This document shows positions 22,706 through 33,879 of a stretch of 64,000 nucleotides of DNA, piece by piece. Under the pieces are notes generated by a model. The model saw only the letters and a list, made by a program, of their open reading frames with translations. It had not been told where the DNA came from and did no database searches. A program made the position numbers and the translations under genes. The stretch is from Cymbomonas tetramitiformis. Taxonomy: Eukaryota > Chlorophyta > Pyramimonadophyceae > Pyramimonadales > Pyramimonadaceae. Numbering within the stretch: position 1 is the stretch's first letter; each line of letters opens with the position of its first letter. The DNA is taken from the NCBI GenBank assembly GCA_001247695.2, contig LGRX02009818.1:1-64000 (forward strand). The letters run 5' to 3'.

Positions 22706-23745
22706 TTAATCAGCAGCAAAGCTCGAATCGAAACGGGCGACGCAGTGGAAATTTCCATCTGACGATCGTCAGACGCTAACGATGGCATCGCCACCGCAGT
22801 CGCGTGTCTGAAGCCGCGACGCCATTCCGACGTCATGGCATGGCGGACCCGATGCGCAGCGTGTACATGCTGAGAATGCAACCATCTGAGCGCGCCACGT
22901 CGTATCGATAAGTAATCGAGTCGCGGCGATCGTCCGATTCGCTTCGTTGGGAATTTTGCATTCTCGTCACTGTACCGCGACGACACTTCCATCGCCATGG
23001 CATGACATATTTTGCTCCAACAAAATGGCGAGGAGCGACACTGCGACAGTCATAATTACGGGCATCGCGGCGCGCCACGTCGGATTGATGACGTTTATGG
23101 CATCGCGCCGCACGTCCGATTCGCTTCGTCGGGAATTTTGCATTCGCGTCACTGTGACACCGCGACGACACTTCCATCGCCATGGCAAGGCAGATTTTGC
23201 TCCAGCAAAAATGGCGAGGAGCGACAACCATAATTACGGGCATCGCGGCGCGCCACGTCGGATTGATGATTTATGGCATCGCGCCGCCCGTCCGATTCGC
23301 TTCGTCGGGAATTTTGCATTCGCGTCACTGTGACACCGCGACGACACTTCCATCGCCATGGCATGGCATGGCAGATTTTGCTCCAGCAAAAATGGCGAGG
23401 AGCGACAACCATAATTACGGGCATCGCTGCGCGCCACGTCAGATTGATGATTTATGGCATCGCGCCGCCCGTCCGATTCGCTTCGTTGGGAATTTTGCAT
23501 TCGCGTCACTGTGACACCGCGACGACACTTCCATCGCCATGGCATGGCATGGCAGATTTTGCTCCAGCAAAAATGGCGAGGAGCGACAGCCATAATTACG
23601 GGCATCGCGGCGCGCCACGTCGGATTGATGATGTATGGCATCGCACCGCCCGTCCGATTCACTTCGTTGGGAATTTGGCATTCGCGTCACTGTGACACCG
23701 CGACGACACTTCCATCGCCATGGCATGGCAGATTTTGCTCCAAAT
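22706..23745. repeat. TIR-like head plus ~180 bp tandem repeat array
   Basis: The head (AATCAGCAGCAAAGCTCGAA, 22708-22830) matches the terminal inverted repeats of the element at 24266-24752. From about 22920 to 23745 a ~180-186 bp unit is repeated four and a half times. Each unit contains TTCCATCGCCATGGCATGGC, TTGCTCCAGCAAAAATGGCG and CGCGCCACGTCGGATTGATG. GGCGAGGAGCGACA recurs near 23027, 23213, 23394 and 23575. The long overlapping frames on both strands come from the repeat. Confidence 0.8.
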
Positions 23746-23892
23746 TGCGATAATATACTGAAATGTCTGATTTCAGTCGATCGTGTATGACCGTGACATG
23801 ATGTCGTCGGGCCTGTTTATAGATATTATTCGATTTGGTCTTGAACGATTCTTATTCTGAATTTCACATTCTGAATTTCAAATTCTGATTTG

Positions 23893-23919
23893 TCATCGTC
23901 ATCGTCATCGTCATCGTCG
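23893..23919 (+). repeat. CATCGT microsatellite
   Basis: Four tandem CATCGT hexamers next to an AT-rich segment. Confidence 0.8.
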
Positions 23920-24265
23920 CGATGACCTTGAATAATAATGTACATTGTACCTACGCGCCACTTATTTTTCAAATTGGCATAATTGTACCCCTCTTGCCCC
24001 CTCGCTTCCGTATCGAAAAGGGGGGCGAGGTACATTTTCGATTGCGATGGTCGTCACTGGCATAATGACCATAGTAGCGAGCCCGAGCGGAAGAGCCGGC
24101 AAAGCCGGCACGACGCGAAGGGGGAGCGATACTTACTCGATCGTCCATTCGAAAGCATCATTCTCGACAAAGCGAGGCGATGATTTTTTTTTTTTGTATT
24201 TCACTCAATGTGTTGTGGCAGGAGCTAGGGTAGCGCCGCAGGCTTGAAATGATCTCCATGCAAGG

Positions 24266-24752
24266 CAAATTACCTTACTTACTTACTTACTTTAATCAGC
24301 AACAAAGCTCGAATCCCAACGGGTGACACAGACGAATGTTCGATCCGGCGATCGCCAAACGATGTCGATGACATTGCCATTGCAACTACAGTCGCGTCCA
24401 TGTGCCGCGACGCCATGACACGGTAACGATTTGGTTCAGATTGTGAATGCAATGTCGCACAGTTGTCGTTGCCGCGACGCCACCCCATTATTTACTAGGC
24501 GGATCGATCTCAAAAAGGAGATCTCCACTAGGCCATCTGACCGTAAGATCATGTGCGCGACAGTGCTTCGCTTTTTGCGTCCCAACATGCCATGCCATAA
24601 CGCGTGGGTGGCGTCGCGGTGAATGTACGCGACTGCAGTGGCACTGTCATCGTTAGCGTCTGGCGATCGTGAGATCGGAAGTTCGTCTGTGTCGCCCGTT
24701 GGGATTCGCGCTTTGCTGCTGATTAAGTGAGTAAGGTAAGTAAGGTAATTTG
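24266..24752. mobile_element. Long-TIR non-autonomous DNA element, 487 bp
   Basis: The left end CAAATTACCTTACTTAC and the right end GTAAGTAAGGTAATTTG are inverted. The symmetry continues imperfectly inward for about 130 bp: AATCAGCAACAAAGCTCGAA against TTCGCGCTTTGCTGCTGATT, and GCCGCGACGCCA against TGGCGTCGCGG. No coding capacity and no clear target duplication. The head of the tandem array at 22706 belongs to the same family. Confidence 0.65.
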
Positions 24753-25206
24753 GGCAGGTTCCAAATCATAAGGAGCAGAGGTATCATGGCACGCATGATG
24801 TTCAAGTCGCTACTGAGTGTCACACGAACAGTCGCATGCGTCGTCGCGTCGTATGCACATCGCCACCTACACACTCGCGACTATTGGCATATTTGTAATA
24901 ACGAATGATGATATCATTGAATGATCGGATGGCCTAGTGGAGATCTCCAATTTGAGGTCGACAATGCCTAGTACATAAGATAGTCGCGAGTTCGGAATGG
25001 GCGATCAGAAGCGAAGTAGCTTCCGGCGAGCTCTCGGGCCCGTCCCATTATTTTCTGGAATTTTGATCGTAGGCTCCTGGTGAATTTTCTAACGCTTTGT
25101 GATGAGCTCAAGCGAGCGACCTGCAGATGCAGCTCTGAAGGTTTTCAGAGCTCCAGTTTCGACGAGACTGACGAGCGAACACCCTCACGAATTACGGTCG
25201 CACTAA
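24753..25206. other. Unassigned spacer
   Basis: No coding or structured feature supported. GCTCTGAAGGTTTTCAGAGC at 25131-25150 is a short perfect palindrome. Confidence 0.4.
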
Positions 25207-25452
25207 GGGCTGTTCCATTTATTGTCGCAGGGGGGGGTAGGATTTCCGTTTTTGTCCGTCCGGGGTGGTGGGGTCACGTGATGGCGCTGTCCGCTGGCAG
25301 GTGTTGTCCGCTGGGTGGGTGGGTATGGGTTGCTAAAGGTAACAGTGGAGAGTGTCCGCTGGGGAGGTGGGGGTCAGAAGAAATGATGTCCGCTGGGGTG
25401 GTGGGGGGTCAAGTGCCATATCCTAACCCCCCGACAATAAATGGAACAACCC
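25207..25452. mobile_element. PIF/Harbinger-like (Tourist-type) MITE, 246 bp, TAA duplication
   Basis: The left end GGGCTGTTCCATTTATTGTC and right end GACAATAAATGGAACAACCC are inverted with one mismatch. Symmetry extends through the adjoining G-run/C-run to TAGGAT and ATCCTA. TAA flanks both sides (25204-25206 and 25453-25455), matching the 3-bp TWA duplication of PIF/Harbinger. The G-rich interior (GCTGGGTGGGTGGG, GGTGGTGGGG) has no ORF. Confidence 0.75.
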
Positions 25453-25607
25453 TAAAAAGTGCGGCTTTCAATCAAGAAGCCCGTGGTTTTTATGCGGAAC
25501 TTCTCCCCCCACGTAAGGGGGCCCCTCCGTCATTCACCCCTCGACCCGAGCTGTCACCAGTGTCCGTGACGCACTTGCTAGTGACTCATAAAACACTGCT
25601 GGGTATG

Positions 25608-28600
25608 TCATGGGAGTGCCAACTTTCTCATAAGGGGGAGCAGTGGTGCCCCCGGTGTCACCCCTCGCCTGGTAGGATGTCACTTGCAGTGCTGCCTGTT
25701 TGCTCCGCGCGTATGTCACGGTCCCGCCAGCTTAAAGTCCGTCTATCTTTTGTTATATCCGACTTTAGCCGAGAACCCGAACCGAAACCCTACTACGCTG
25801 TATTATCACAGTCAGTGACAAGCATATATTGCACACATATCTGCTTTCACGTCAGGTCAGGACCCACCTACGTTCAGTGGTGTTGTTTCTTCCATTCTCC
25901 GCCCGCTTCGCGGCCGGCGATTCTATCCGACATCTATTTAGTACCGACATCTTCCGACAATTAGCACTGCCGACATCGACCGCATTGCCTTCGCACCGGT
26001 CACCCCCGACAATTCCGACATCTTTCAGTACCGACATCTACCGACATCTAGCGCACGTTTTCGTGCGTAACCGATGATCAACTGGACCGACACTACTTTT
26101 TACCCGACATGGCTTCCGCCCGACGTGAAGAAGGAGTTGGCTCCGCACTGCGTGTAGCACGTGCACGCCATGGTGCGTCTCCGCCCCCCTCACCGACCGC
26201 CTCGCACACTACTGTACACCATCTGCTGGCGCTCGACCCCGCCGCATTGTGGGGACTTCGTCCCTACGTGCGAAACTGACATCTTCGATCGATTGAGGCT
26301 CCCACAGCTTTCGATTTCTTCAACAACCCCGACATTTTGGTTACTACGCCTGTTGAGGAGGGCCGCGAGGAGGAGTTCAGCGAGCAGCTTTCTTACGCTT
26401 TTACGTATGGGAGCGACCTCGTCAACTTCCCCAAGTCCACGGGTTTCAAACTCCCCACTGGCTACACCCTCGACAACGCTACCGCCGATGCTGACTTCGC
26501 TGCCCTCACCGCTGGACTGGCACACGTCATGTTCCCGATTTCGTACGCTGAGTCGGCCAAGCTGCTGGACCTGGAGCACGAGTACGATTTTTATCATAGT
26601 ACTTTGAACGAGATCCTCTTCTGCCGCCTGCCTCACCCCCTTCGTGGTAACGCTTTATCCATGTATCACGAGTGCGCGCGTTCCCATCCCGCTGACGGCC
26701 GCTACGCACTCCAGCGACTCCGCTACGAGGTTGAGGGCGTGCCCGACGCCGATGACATGCGTTACTGGACCCAGATGAGGGCTATCACCCTCTCGGAGAC
26801 CGTGGACCCAGCGCCTCAGCTGGCTACGATCCGACGTCTTTGTGAACGTCACCGCAAGATCAAGCCGACGTACGACGACTCTGACCGCGTCGCGGACCTT
26901 TGGCACATTCTGTCCGAGTCCGCCAAGAAGAGCCCCTACGTCACCCCGCTGTACCGGGTGGTGCTCCACGAGTTACGTACAGGTCATGTTTTCTCTTTTG
27001 ACCGCCTCGCATTGCGCATCAGACTCGCATTCCGGGACGAAAGCACCCTTGCCACACTTTCGTCCCCGCCGAGCCCCGACACTCGGTCTGAGGCGTCTGG
27101 CTATCACCCTAAGGCCGCCACCCAGAAGCCCCAAACCCCCGACCCTCCTGGCCGCCCTACGGCCATGGCGCTCCGCGCGAAGAAGCAGTCAGACACACCG
27201 CTTGATGGAAAGTGGGTGGCCGATTCACCCGCCTCCTTATACCTTAAGTGGTCCGGGACGGGCTATCCGTGCGCTGTCTGTTTCCGCGTGCGGGGTGTCA
27301 CAGATGCCCATCCCGACACTCGTGGTGCTTGCCCCTACGTGTGCATCGAGGCCTTCGCCGACAACAAGCATCTTGTCACGTCCAAGCCGGCCCCGCCTCG
27401 CCCGCCGCTCGGCCCGCCGCCTACGGACACCGCGCCTGCCCCGCCGACTGTGCCCGCTACTGACGCGGCATTTCAGTCCGTGCGGCTCTCGCTGCCCGCA
27501 CCTGGTGGAGGTGGTGACACGACTGACGCCGTCGATGGCAGCACTCTGGTGGTGCCTGCGGCTGAAGACCTTGCCCCCTCGCTGCCGGATGAGCCTGTTG
27601 GTGCTGCTCTCGCCTTCCATGACGACGACACTGACTGGCCGGCTCTCCGCTCCTCGCCGATTTGGTTGCCGAACTCTGCAGTTACTGGCGATATCTTTGG
27701 CAACCTGCCCAAATCCTAAATGGCACATCGTGATTAGAAATGTAGAGTGTTAGTTTGCCGCACTGCTTCTAGCTGGGTCGGTATGGCCCCTAGAAGTAAC
27801 TCTGACATTTCTTCCTAGCCGCCTGCCCGGATGTATGGCTACTGCCCGACAGTCCTTGTGAAAGGACTGGAATCTCGTTCAGTCCTATCACAAGGACCGG
27901 ACGCGCGGGATTTTTTTCAACCATCCTCTTGATGCTCCTAGTGCCCATCCTCCGGATTGTAGTCTCATTGGGACCTAAACTGAGTACCCCTTTGCCCGCT
28001 TGCCTAAACAATGTCGCAATTTCATGCTACGTTATCAACATTAAGCATGGGTAGCGTTAAAAATCACTAAATTCCAACCACACCACAGTGGTATTTTCGG
28101 ATTTTGTATACCCAGGCAACTTCAACCGATATTTTGAGGGCGAAGATGAACTCCGATCATTTTTTTGACAAGATACTGCAGAAAGAGCAGCTCGCGAACT
28201 TGACAACATGGGTCTCCGAATTTTCACAGGACCTTCGTGGAGGTAGCTAGCGTGAGAAACATTTCGGTCCTTGTGGTATAGGACTAGCCTTTTTATTTAA
28301 TTTGAATTTATTTTACCCCCACCTCTTCAGCCCTCACAAGTGCATACCCATATCGAGTATATCACCCGGCACATGTTTTTAATAAATATCTGAGCACCCA
28401 AGGATGATCTTTAAGCACTCAAACATCAACTACATCGAAAAATCGCGGCGGCTAGCCCCCTTTTACTTCGGTCCTTGTGGTAGGACTGGAGCGTCGGGCA
28501 GTAGCCATGTACCGGCTGGCCCTGCAGTGCACCTCCCTCCTTCGGGGTGAGGTGGTGTCATGGGAGTGCCAACTTTCTCCACCCATAAGAGCGGAGCAGT

Positions 28601-28810
28601 GGTGCCCCCTGTGTCACCCCTCGCCTGGTAGGATGTCGCTTGCAGTGCTGCCTGTTTGCTCCGCGCGTGTGTCACGGTCCCGCCAGCTTAAAGTCCGTCT
28701 ATCTTTTGTTATATCCGACTTTAGCCGAGAACCCGAACCGAAACCCTACCACGCTGCATTATCAAAGTCAGTGACAAGCATATATTGCACACATATCTGC
28801 TTTCACGTCA
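25608..28810 (+). mobile_element. Gag-only LTR retrotransposon (copia-like, TR-GAG type), 3.2 kb
   Basis: The 5' LTR 25608-25854 and 3' LTR 28558-28810 are ~95% identical (TCATGGGAGTGCCAACTTTC to CTTTCACGTCA). A purine-rich tract (CGGGGTGAGGTGGTG) precedes the 3' LTR. Flanks GTATG (25603-25607) and ATATG (28811-28815) differ at one base, consistent with an old 5-bp duplication. The leader after the 5' LTR (CCCACCTACGTTCAGTGGTG) is homologous to that of the element at 52937-54881, and is followed by many CCGACATC-type repeats. It encodes gag only. Confidence 0.8.
26109..27719 (+). CDS. Gag of the 25608-28810 element, with one in-frame TGA
   Basis: Starting at ATG 26109 (MASARREEGVGSALRVARAR) one frame runs to TAA at 27717. 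It is broken only by TGA at 26277-26279, codon 57. After the stop it reads EAPTAFDFFNNPDILVTTPV. The core has the helical gag-like character of its relatives. Near 27265-27345 is a Cys/His motif, CAVC ... HPDTRGAC, replacing the HWH-type knuckle of other gags. The C-terminal third is Pro/Ala-rich. No pol domains. The stop may be a mutation or a readthrough site; the intact remainder favours a recent change. Gag would form the particle that packages the element's RNA. Confidence 0.65.
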
Positions 28811-28815
28811 ATATG

Positions 28816-29089
28816 GCATACTGGAATATCCCGGATCACGGATATCAGACATTCCTGGAACCAATATAGATAAACTCTCTCAAGATAATAAACCCTAAGC
28901 TAGATATACCCGGAACGGTCTCGGAGTCGGAACGGTCTCGGACCTAGCTACCTGTGACACTCGGTGTGTCACAGCAGCACGAACTTACGGGTCAGTCATC
29001 ACGAGCCCAGAGTTGGCTACCTAGATAGCTGTCATAGGGGCCTGCACTGGGACCGCTCCCAGTCAGGGCTGCCTATACATGTTTCAGCA
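28816..29089 (-). repeat. Minus-oriented LTR fragment of a related family
   Basis: The right side ends TTTCAGCA followed by CACCACCCC, the LTR-end/polypurine junction also seen at 17160 and 37839 (read on the minus strand). The body contains GATAATAAACCCTAAGC and CCCAGTCAGGGCTGCC, echoing GATAATAAACCTAAACC and GACAGGGCTGCCC of the 21598-21740 LTR. No partner LTR was found. It borders the 25608-28810 element. Confidence 0.45.
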
Positions 29090-29325
29090 CACCACCCCAG
29101 CTTTGTCACGATTATGAACAAGAGGCGGCAATAATGTAGGGGCTGGCGGGGCGTGGTGGTATTGCTGGGTGCTAAAGTGGCGGTGTATCTCTGTGGTGGG
29201 GTGCGGGGTGCTGTGAGGGATTTTGGGTTTGAGATGTGGGTGCGGCACTGGCGGGCAGTTTTTTAAAAATATATAACGAAGAGGTTCGGCACCCCGTCAG
29301 GAGATACCCCTACATTCTGGGGAAA
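29090..29325. other. G-rich spacer, no gene
   Basis: GT- and GGGG-rich sequence after the LTR fragment. No supported ORF. Confidence 0.4.
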
Positions 29326-29740
29326 TCAGAAGACGTCTTCTGAACGTCTTATACAGTAGTCTCTCGGATATAAGAATGTCGGAGAATCAAGGTTGGCCCA
29401 TATATTCTTAATACGATTTCCATATCTAAGCACATCATCCCCATATACAAGTACATAACACATTTCAAAAAGTTCCGCCCCGAGTTTCTTATAATAGGAT
29501 ATTCTTATATTTGAGAGACTACTGTAGACGTCTTCGTAGACATGATGGCTTCTGGTTTCCAGAAGACGTCTTCTGAGTGGAACGTCTTCTGAAAACCAGA
29601 AGACACTCTTCGGGGAAGACGTACCGAAGATTTTCATAATGCCTTCTGGGTTCCGGAAGACATCTTCCCGGAAGACGTACAAAGGACAGTCTTCCCGGAA
29701 GATACACGGAAGATGTTCTGAATGTCTTCTTGACCAGAAT
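29326..29740. repeat. GAAGACGTCTTC repeat cluster 1
   Basis: Many copies of GGAAGACGTAC, AGAAGACGTCTTCTG and CCAGAAGAC occur in both orientations, giving nested short palindromes. A family-wide motif, since it recurs at 30480-30700, 33826-33870 and 34290-34690. The layout resembles subterminal repeats of a DNA transposon, but no termini are identifiable. Confidence 0.6.
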
Positions 29741-30131
29741 ACATTCTAACATGTGTTATCGACACGTATGTGATGATTAGTGTCTATTCTACTAATTTTA
29801 GGGCGGGTTAACAATACCTAATAGCGATATTCGAGCACCCTAATGTCCTTAATAATTCGAGATATCGCATACAACCCATGCTTGGCAATGTTTATTGTAG
29901 TTAGTTTTGTGTGTGGAAACTGTAATTTCTGCTACCTTGATGGGCACACCGGGCTGAAATGGCGTTCAAAGTTAGGGCGGGTTGGCCCAAAAATTACGGC
30001 GGGTTAACCCCTAACTTCGTTTATTGTTGCTCCGCGTAGGCTACGTGGTGGTCCCAAGGCACTAAGTGACAATATTTCAAGGAAGTTTTATGTGTTGTGA
30101 CCTTAAGTTTCGATCTAGAGCGCTTCCCTAT
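29741..30131. other. Spacer with GGCGGGTTAAC motifs
   Basis: No gene. GGCGGGTT or GGCGGGTTAAC recurs at about 29801, 29974 and 29998, and again in the hairpin at 30382-30414. Confidence 0.4.
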
Positions 30132-30352
30132 CGGTATAGACCAATCCTCAGCCCAAAGTGTCTGGAGCTCGGCCAACTTTTTTTGGGTAATTTTTTGGGT
30201 TGATAAACGCCTGTTGTTCCTACTTTTTGCCCGAACTCGATTACCAATCCTCAGACCAAAGTGTCAAGAGTTCTCGCAACGTTTTTTTGGGTAATTTTGA
30301 GGGTTGATAAACGCCTGTTGTTCGTACTTTTTGCCCGAAATCGATTACGCGC
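30132..30352 (+). repeat. Two-copy ~107 bp tandem duplication
   Basis: ACCAATCCTCAGCCCAAAGT ... GGTTGATAAACGCCTGTTGTTC and CTTTTTGCCCGAA occur twice in tandem (about 30140-30245 and 30241-30352), with scattered differences. Confidence 0.75.
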
Positions 30353-30381
30353 GCGATATCGTAGAAATGCCTAGGTATTGG

Positions 30382-30414
30382 TAACCCGCCGTAACAACGT
30401 GTTACGGCGGGTTA
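30382..30414. repeat. Perfect hairpin, 15 bp stem, 3-base loop
   Basis: TAACCCGCCGTAACA, loop ACG, TGTTACGGCGGGTTA. Perfectly complementary; the stem core CGGCGGGTTAAC also appears upstream at 29998. It could be the end of a hairpin-terminated element; nothing else supports a call. Confidence 0.8.
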
Positions 30415-30479
30415 ACCCGCCTTTCGCATAATAGACATTAGGCAATTTGGCCACATGGTTACTTGATACCACACGTACA

Positions 30480-30700
30480 CGCATCGCGTGATCACAGAAG
30501 ACATGCAGAAGGAACACGGAAGACGTACGGAAGACATTCCAGGTATCTTCCCAACGTTTACTTGCCATTATATCTCCTATACAAAGGACACTTGGCCAAG
30601 GTAGTGCGGAGGACATCCTGCAGACAAACACTCGCAAGACGTTCGAAGGCGCGTAAAGACACGCGTAAGCCATCTCCCGACATCTTACCGACGTCTTCTT
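30480..30700. repeat. GAAGAC repeat cluster 2, homologous to 34290-34440
   Basis: The segment from TTACTTGCCATTATATCTCC through CACTTGGCCAAGGTAGTGCG to CATCTTACCGACGTCTTCTT is paralleled almost base for base at 34289-34436. A dispersed repeat of one element family. Confidence 0.7.
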
Positions 30701-32270
30701 AGGGTCGCCTACGCTTTGACCTGGCAGCACATCACATTGAAATACCCTCCACACGCGCGGCGGGTCCCAACACGCGCGGCGGGTCCCAACAGGAAGCGCC
30801 TTTTTCGTGTCGCGAGGTGTATTTTTTTTGTCGTGTCGCAAACAGATCCGATTATACTCAACATTATACACCGACGGTTCGCAGCTTTTTCAAAAAAAAG
30901 CTGCAAGGTCCTGCGTTTCCCTTATAGGAGCGAAACAGGTTTTCCTGGAAAAAGTGACATCGACGTACACGATACTACCAGAACTGTCCACCTTGGGGCC
31001 CTTTTTTACGGAAACAATGTGATTTCCCCGACGGATCGGGAGTAACCGCCCATATATAATTATATTGCAGTCCACACCGGTCACCTTAAGATGGCAAGCA
31101 GGAGAGTTATACAAATCGGTGGAGCATTGCCGCCAATCAGAGACGCATAGAATATTCCTGGGCGTAGTATCGAATTATGGATATTCATGCAGAAGTTATC
31201 AGCGCGACAGATTTCAGATGGCGTATAAAAGATATTTCCGACCGATCGCCAATCAGAGAAGCCATGAGATTAGATAAACTCCATGAATATGGGTCACACG
31301 CGAAATACCATAAGCTGACTGTGCACGTACAAGGAGCACGTGTTTTTTGTATAATTATAGAAGGCGCACGTGCTACAGATTTCAGGGTGGCTGACATGAG
31401 ATGTTTATCGACCGATCGCACGTAACCGCCAATAAGAAGTGCGAGCACCTGAGATAGGCACCATGAATATGGGACGACAAGGGAAAGGGATCGCACGACA
31501 AAAACGAGATGGTTTTGCAGACGCTGGCTAAGCCAATCAGCGACGCGATCAGTTTCGATTTATATATTGGTAAATTAAAAAACTGCACCACAAAAAGCCC
31601 TTAAGTGTGGCTTCCTCGCGACAAATGCGATGCGACTGGTTCCAGACTTTCGCAACATGCTGACATGGCATGGGTTTGCGACACGGTGGACTTTCTTTTG
31701 TCGCACGAAGATTACAGTGTCACAGTTGAATGCCACACCCGAAACCATATCAACATCCGATGTATCCGATGTATCCGATGAGATAACATGGCAACGCATG
31801 TCATGTCATGTCATGGCGAAATCGGCTCACCGGTGAGACCCACGCGGGCCGCGGCTGGCTGATTTCACATATCAGATATTCACTCACACGTTAATTCTTT
31901 AAGCTTTCGTTTTGCGGCGCACCTGACATCGTTGTCTGCTGCGTCCCGTTTTGTTCTGCTGCATGTATCGTGCATACTAACTATTCCCGGTTAAATCCCA
32001 TCATCCTTGCTGAGTAGCGTTTCCTTGTTTTACAAGTCACGTTCGTTGTTGCGCTATGTCCGATGCCGCCAGCAACATTCGGTTGCTGGCGGCACTTGAA
32101 TGTCTTCGTAGAGGGCATTCTTGTAGCGAGGCTGACTGACGGGCTGTACTGCTGCCCGACGGATTTGTTGTTGTTACAAGCCCTCACTGACTGATATTCT
32201 TCAGGAATTTGCTATTTGTTTCAAGCGCCTGTTTTGTGTTCGTTCTGCGTGTTTCTCGTGTAGTGTTTTT
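30701..32270. other. Low-information region with diverged repeats
   Basis: No gene supported. Two GCGCGGCGGGTCCCAACA units lie at 30750-30795. A diverged ~200 bp duplication lies at 31187-31310 and 31375-31490 (ACAGATTTCAG ... CGACCGATCGC ... CACCATGAATATGGG). Short CATGT and ATCCGATGT tandem runs lie at 31755-31815. Confidence 0.45.
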
Positions 32271-32282
32271 TTTTCGAGGGCG

Positions 32283-32331
32283 ATATCTGCACAGATTGTG
32301 CAGCGTGGGTTCGAGTCCCACCACTCTCACT
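32283..32331 (+). pseudogene. 3' half of a class II tRNA-like sequence
   Basis: A perfect 7-bp stem, CTGCACA-GAT-TGTGCAG, looks like the long variable arm of a Ser/Leu tRNA. It is followed by a T-arm (GTGGG-TTCGAGT-CCCAC) and CACTCTCAC. The expected 5' half (an A box and an acceptor strand complementary to CACTCTC) is not upstream, so this is a fragment, perhaps from a tRNA-derived SINE. Confidence 0.5.
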
Positions 32332-32374
32332 GACTTTGCTCTCTGTAATTTTGCAGGATATCCGGTCACTTTTT

Positions 32375-32455
32375 CCTGTTTCGCCGCATTCCTGAATGCC
32401 TGTTTCGCATTCCTGACTGCCTGTTTCGCATTCCCGAATGCCTGTTTCGCGTGTG
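32375..32455 (+). repeat. Short tandem repeat TTTCGCATTCCTGAATGCCTG
   Basis: Three to four ~24 bp copies of GTTTCGCATTCCTGAATGCC with small changes. Confidence 0.75.
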
Positions 32456-32459
32456 TGCT

Positions 32460-33230
32460 GTTTCTCGTTTCGTGTGCGGTTGGTTTGTCGTTCATCTTAT
32501 TTCTGACATGTTTGCGTTTACCGTGTGCAGGTATTTCAACTATTTCATGCTCGTTGGCGATACGCATATTGCCGGCTGTGTGGAATTTGTGAAGAGTGTA
32601 GTTTGAGCTATTTTGCTTATTGTCTTCGAATGTTTGTATGCCTGCGTGTTTTTATGATGTTTGCAATATCTTATCACTTCGTTCTGACGTTTTAGCGTTC
32701 GCTGTGTGCAGGTATTTCAGTTTTACTTTTATCGCTGGCGAAATGCATGTTGCGGTGCCCAGCAACCTGCTTTGCTTATCTTTTAGATTTTAGATTTTAG
32801 AAGTCAATCGTTTACAGGATTTGTTTTGTTCATACCTGACTTCACATTCGAAATAGTATGCACTGCACATTTATTGTAAAGATGTATAAGCATAGTTATG
32901 TAATGAATATAGAGTAGGAAATTGAGCATGCTTTGCTAACGTGAGCACAATCTCCTACCAATTGTTAGTTAGTTTGCATATGTTTCTTCCGTAAACTGTA
33001 ATATTATGTTTATAGTCCATAATCTTCTATATAATTTCCGTAAATATCCTGTCCGTAAATATCAGTCTTCTTTGTGTCGCTGCGACAATAATGAGCCCCG
33101 CACTCACTGTTTGTCGCACTGCGACAATAATAAGCCCCGTACTCACTTTTGTCGTCCCAGAATATAATTGATATGTCGCATGGTGCGACAAAAATAAAAG
33201 ATCATGCGACACGAGTGAAGTGCTACCGTC
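32460..33230. other. AT-rich spacer, no gene
   Basis: No ORF, RNA or mobile element supported. CAATAATGAGCCCCGCACTC recurs about 45 bp on as CAATAATAAGCCCCGTACTC. Confidence 0.4.
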
Positions 33231-33234
33231 CCAA

Positions 33235-33790
33235 CAGCACGCGCGGCGGGGGCCAACACGCGCGGCGGGTCCCAACACGCGCGGCGGGCGGGGCCCAACA
33301 CGCGCGGCGGGCGGAGGCCAACACGCGCGGCGGGTCCCAACACGCGCGGCGGGGGCCAACCAGGGCATATATCTTACCGTGGCGGGCCGGCCCGGGGCCG
33401 TAGCGTGTCACGCCGGGCCGAAAGCGGGCCGGGATTGGATCAGGCTGCGGGCCGTAGACGAACGGTGAAAATATCAAAAATTACGTAAAACTTTCGATTT
33501 TCGTGATATTCACATACTTTAAATTCAAAAAATTCGCCTGCGGCGGGCAATTTTCGAGACTGGCCGGGCTGGCCGAACCCGGGCCTGAAAATTTTGCAAC
33601 TGCGGGCCGCAAAATGATTTGGAAGATATATGCTCTGGGGCCCAACACGCGCGGCGGGGGCCAGCACGCGCGGCGGGTCCCAACACGCGCGGCGGGCGGG
33701 GGCCAACACGCGAGGCGGGTCCCAACACGCGCGCGGTGGGGGCCAACACGCGCGGCGGGTCCCAACACGCGCGGTGGGTCCCAACGCGGA
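33235..33790 (+). repeat. GCGCGGCGGG minisatellite in two blocks
   Basis: Unit CCAACACGCGCGGCGGGTC (about 19 bp, with GGG or GGGGG variants) repeats in 33235-33360 and again in 33640-33790. The middle is GGGCCGG-rich, then AT-rich. The unit also occurs at 30755-30795. The long frames here translate the repeat and are not genes. Confidence 0.85.
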
Positions 33791-33879
33791 AGCATCCGCG
33801 GAATAAGCTTGATCGGAATGTACCCGGAAGATGATGCGCAGAAGACGTTCAGAACGTCTTCAGAACGACTTCCGATGTA

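Noticed and set aside
22920..23745. CRISPR-like array
   Set aside because: Units are ~180 bp with no short repeat/unique spacer structure, and the context is eukaryotic.
22833..23753. Many 80-140 aa ORFs on both strands
   Set aside because: All come from the ~180 bp tandem repeat.
25080..25964. 294-aa plus-strand ORF
   Set aside because: It crosses a MITE, unrelated sequence and an LTR, so it is a chance frame.
30382..30414. Transcription terminator
   Set aside because: A strong hairpin, but no gene ends there and intrinsic terminators of this type are bacterial.
33149..33790. Arg/Gly/Pro-rich ORFs on both strands
   Set aside because: They translate a 19 bp GC-rich minisatellite; no frame is favoured.
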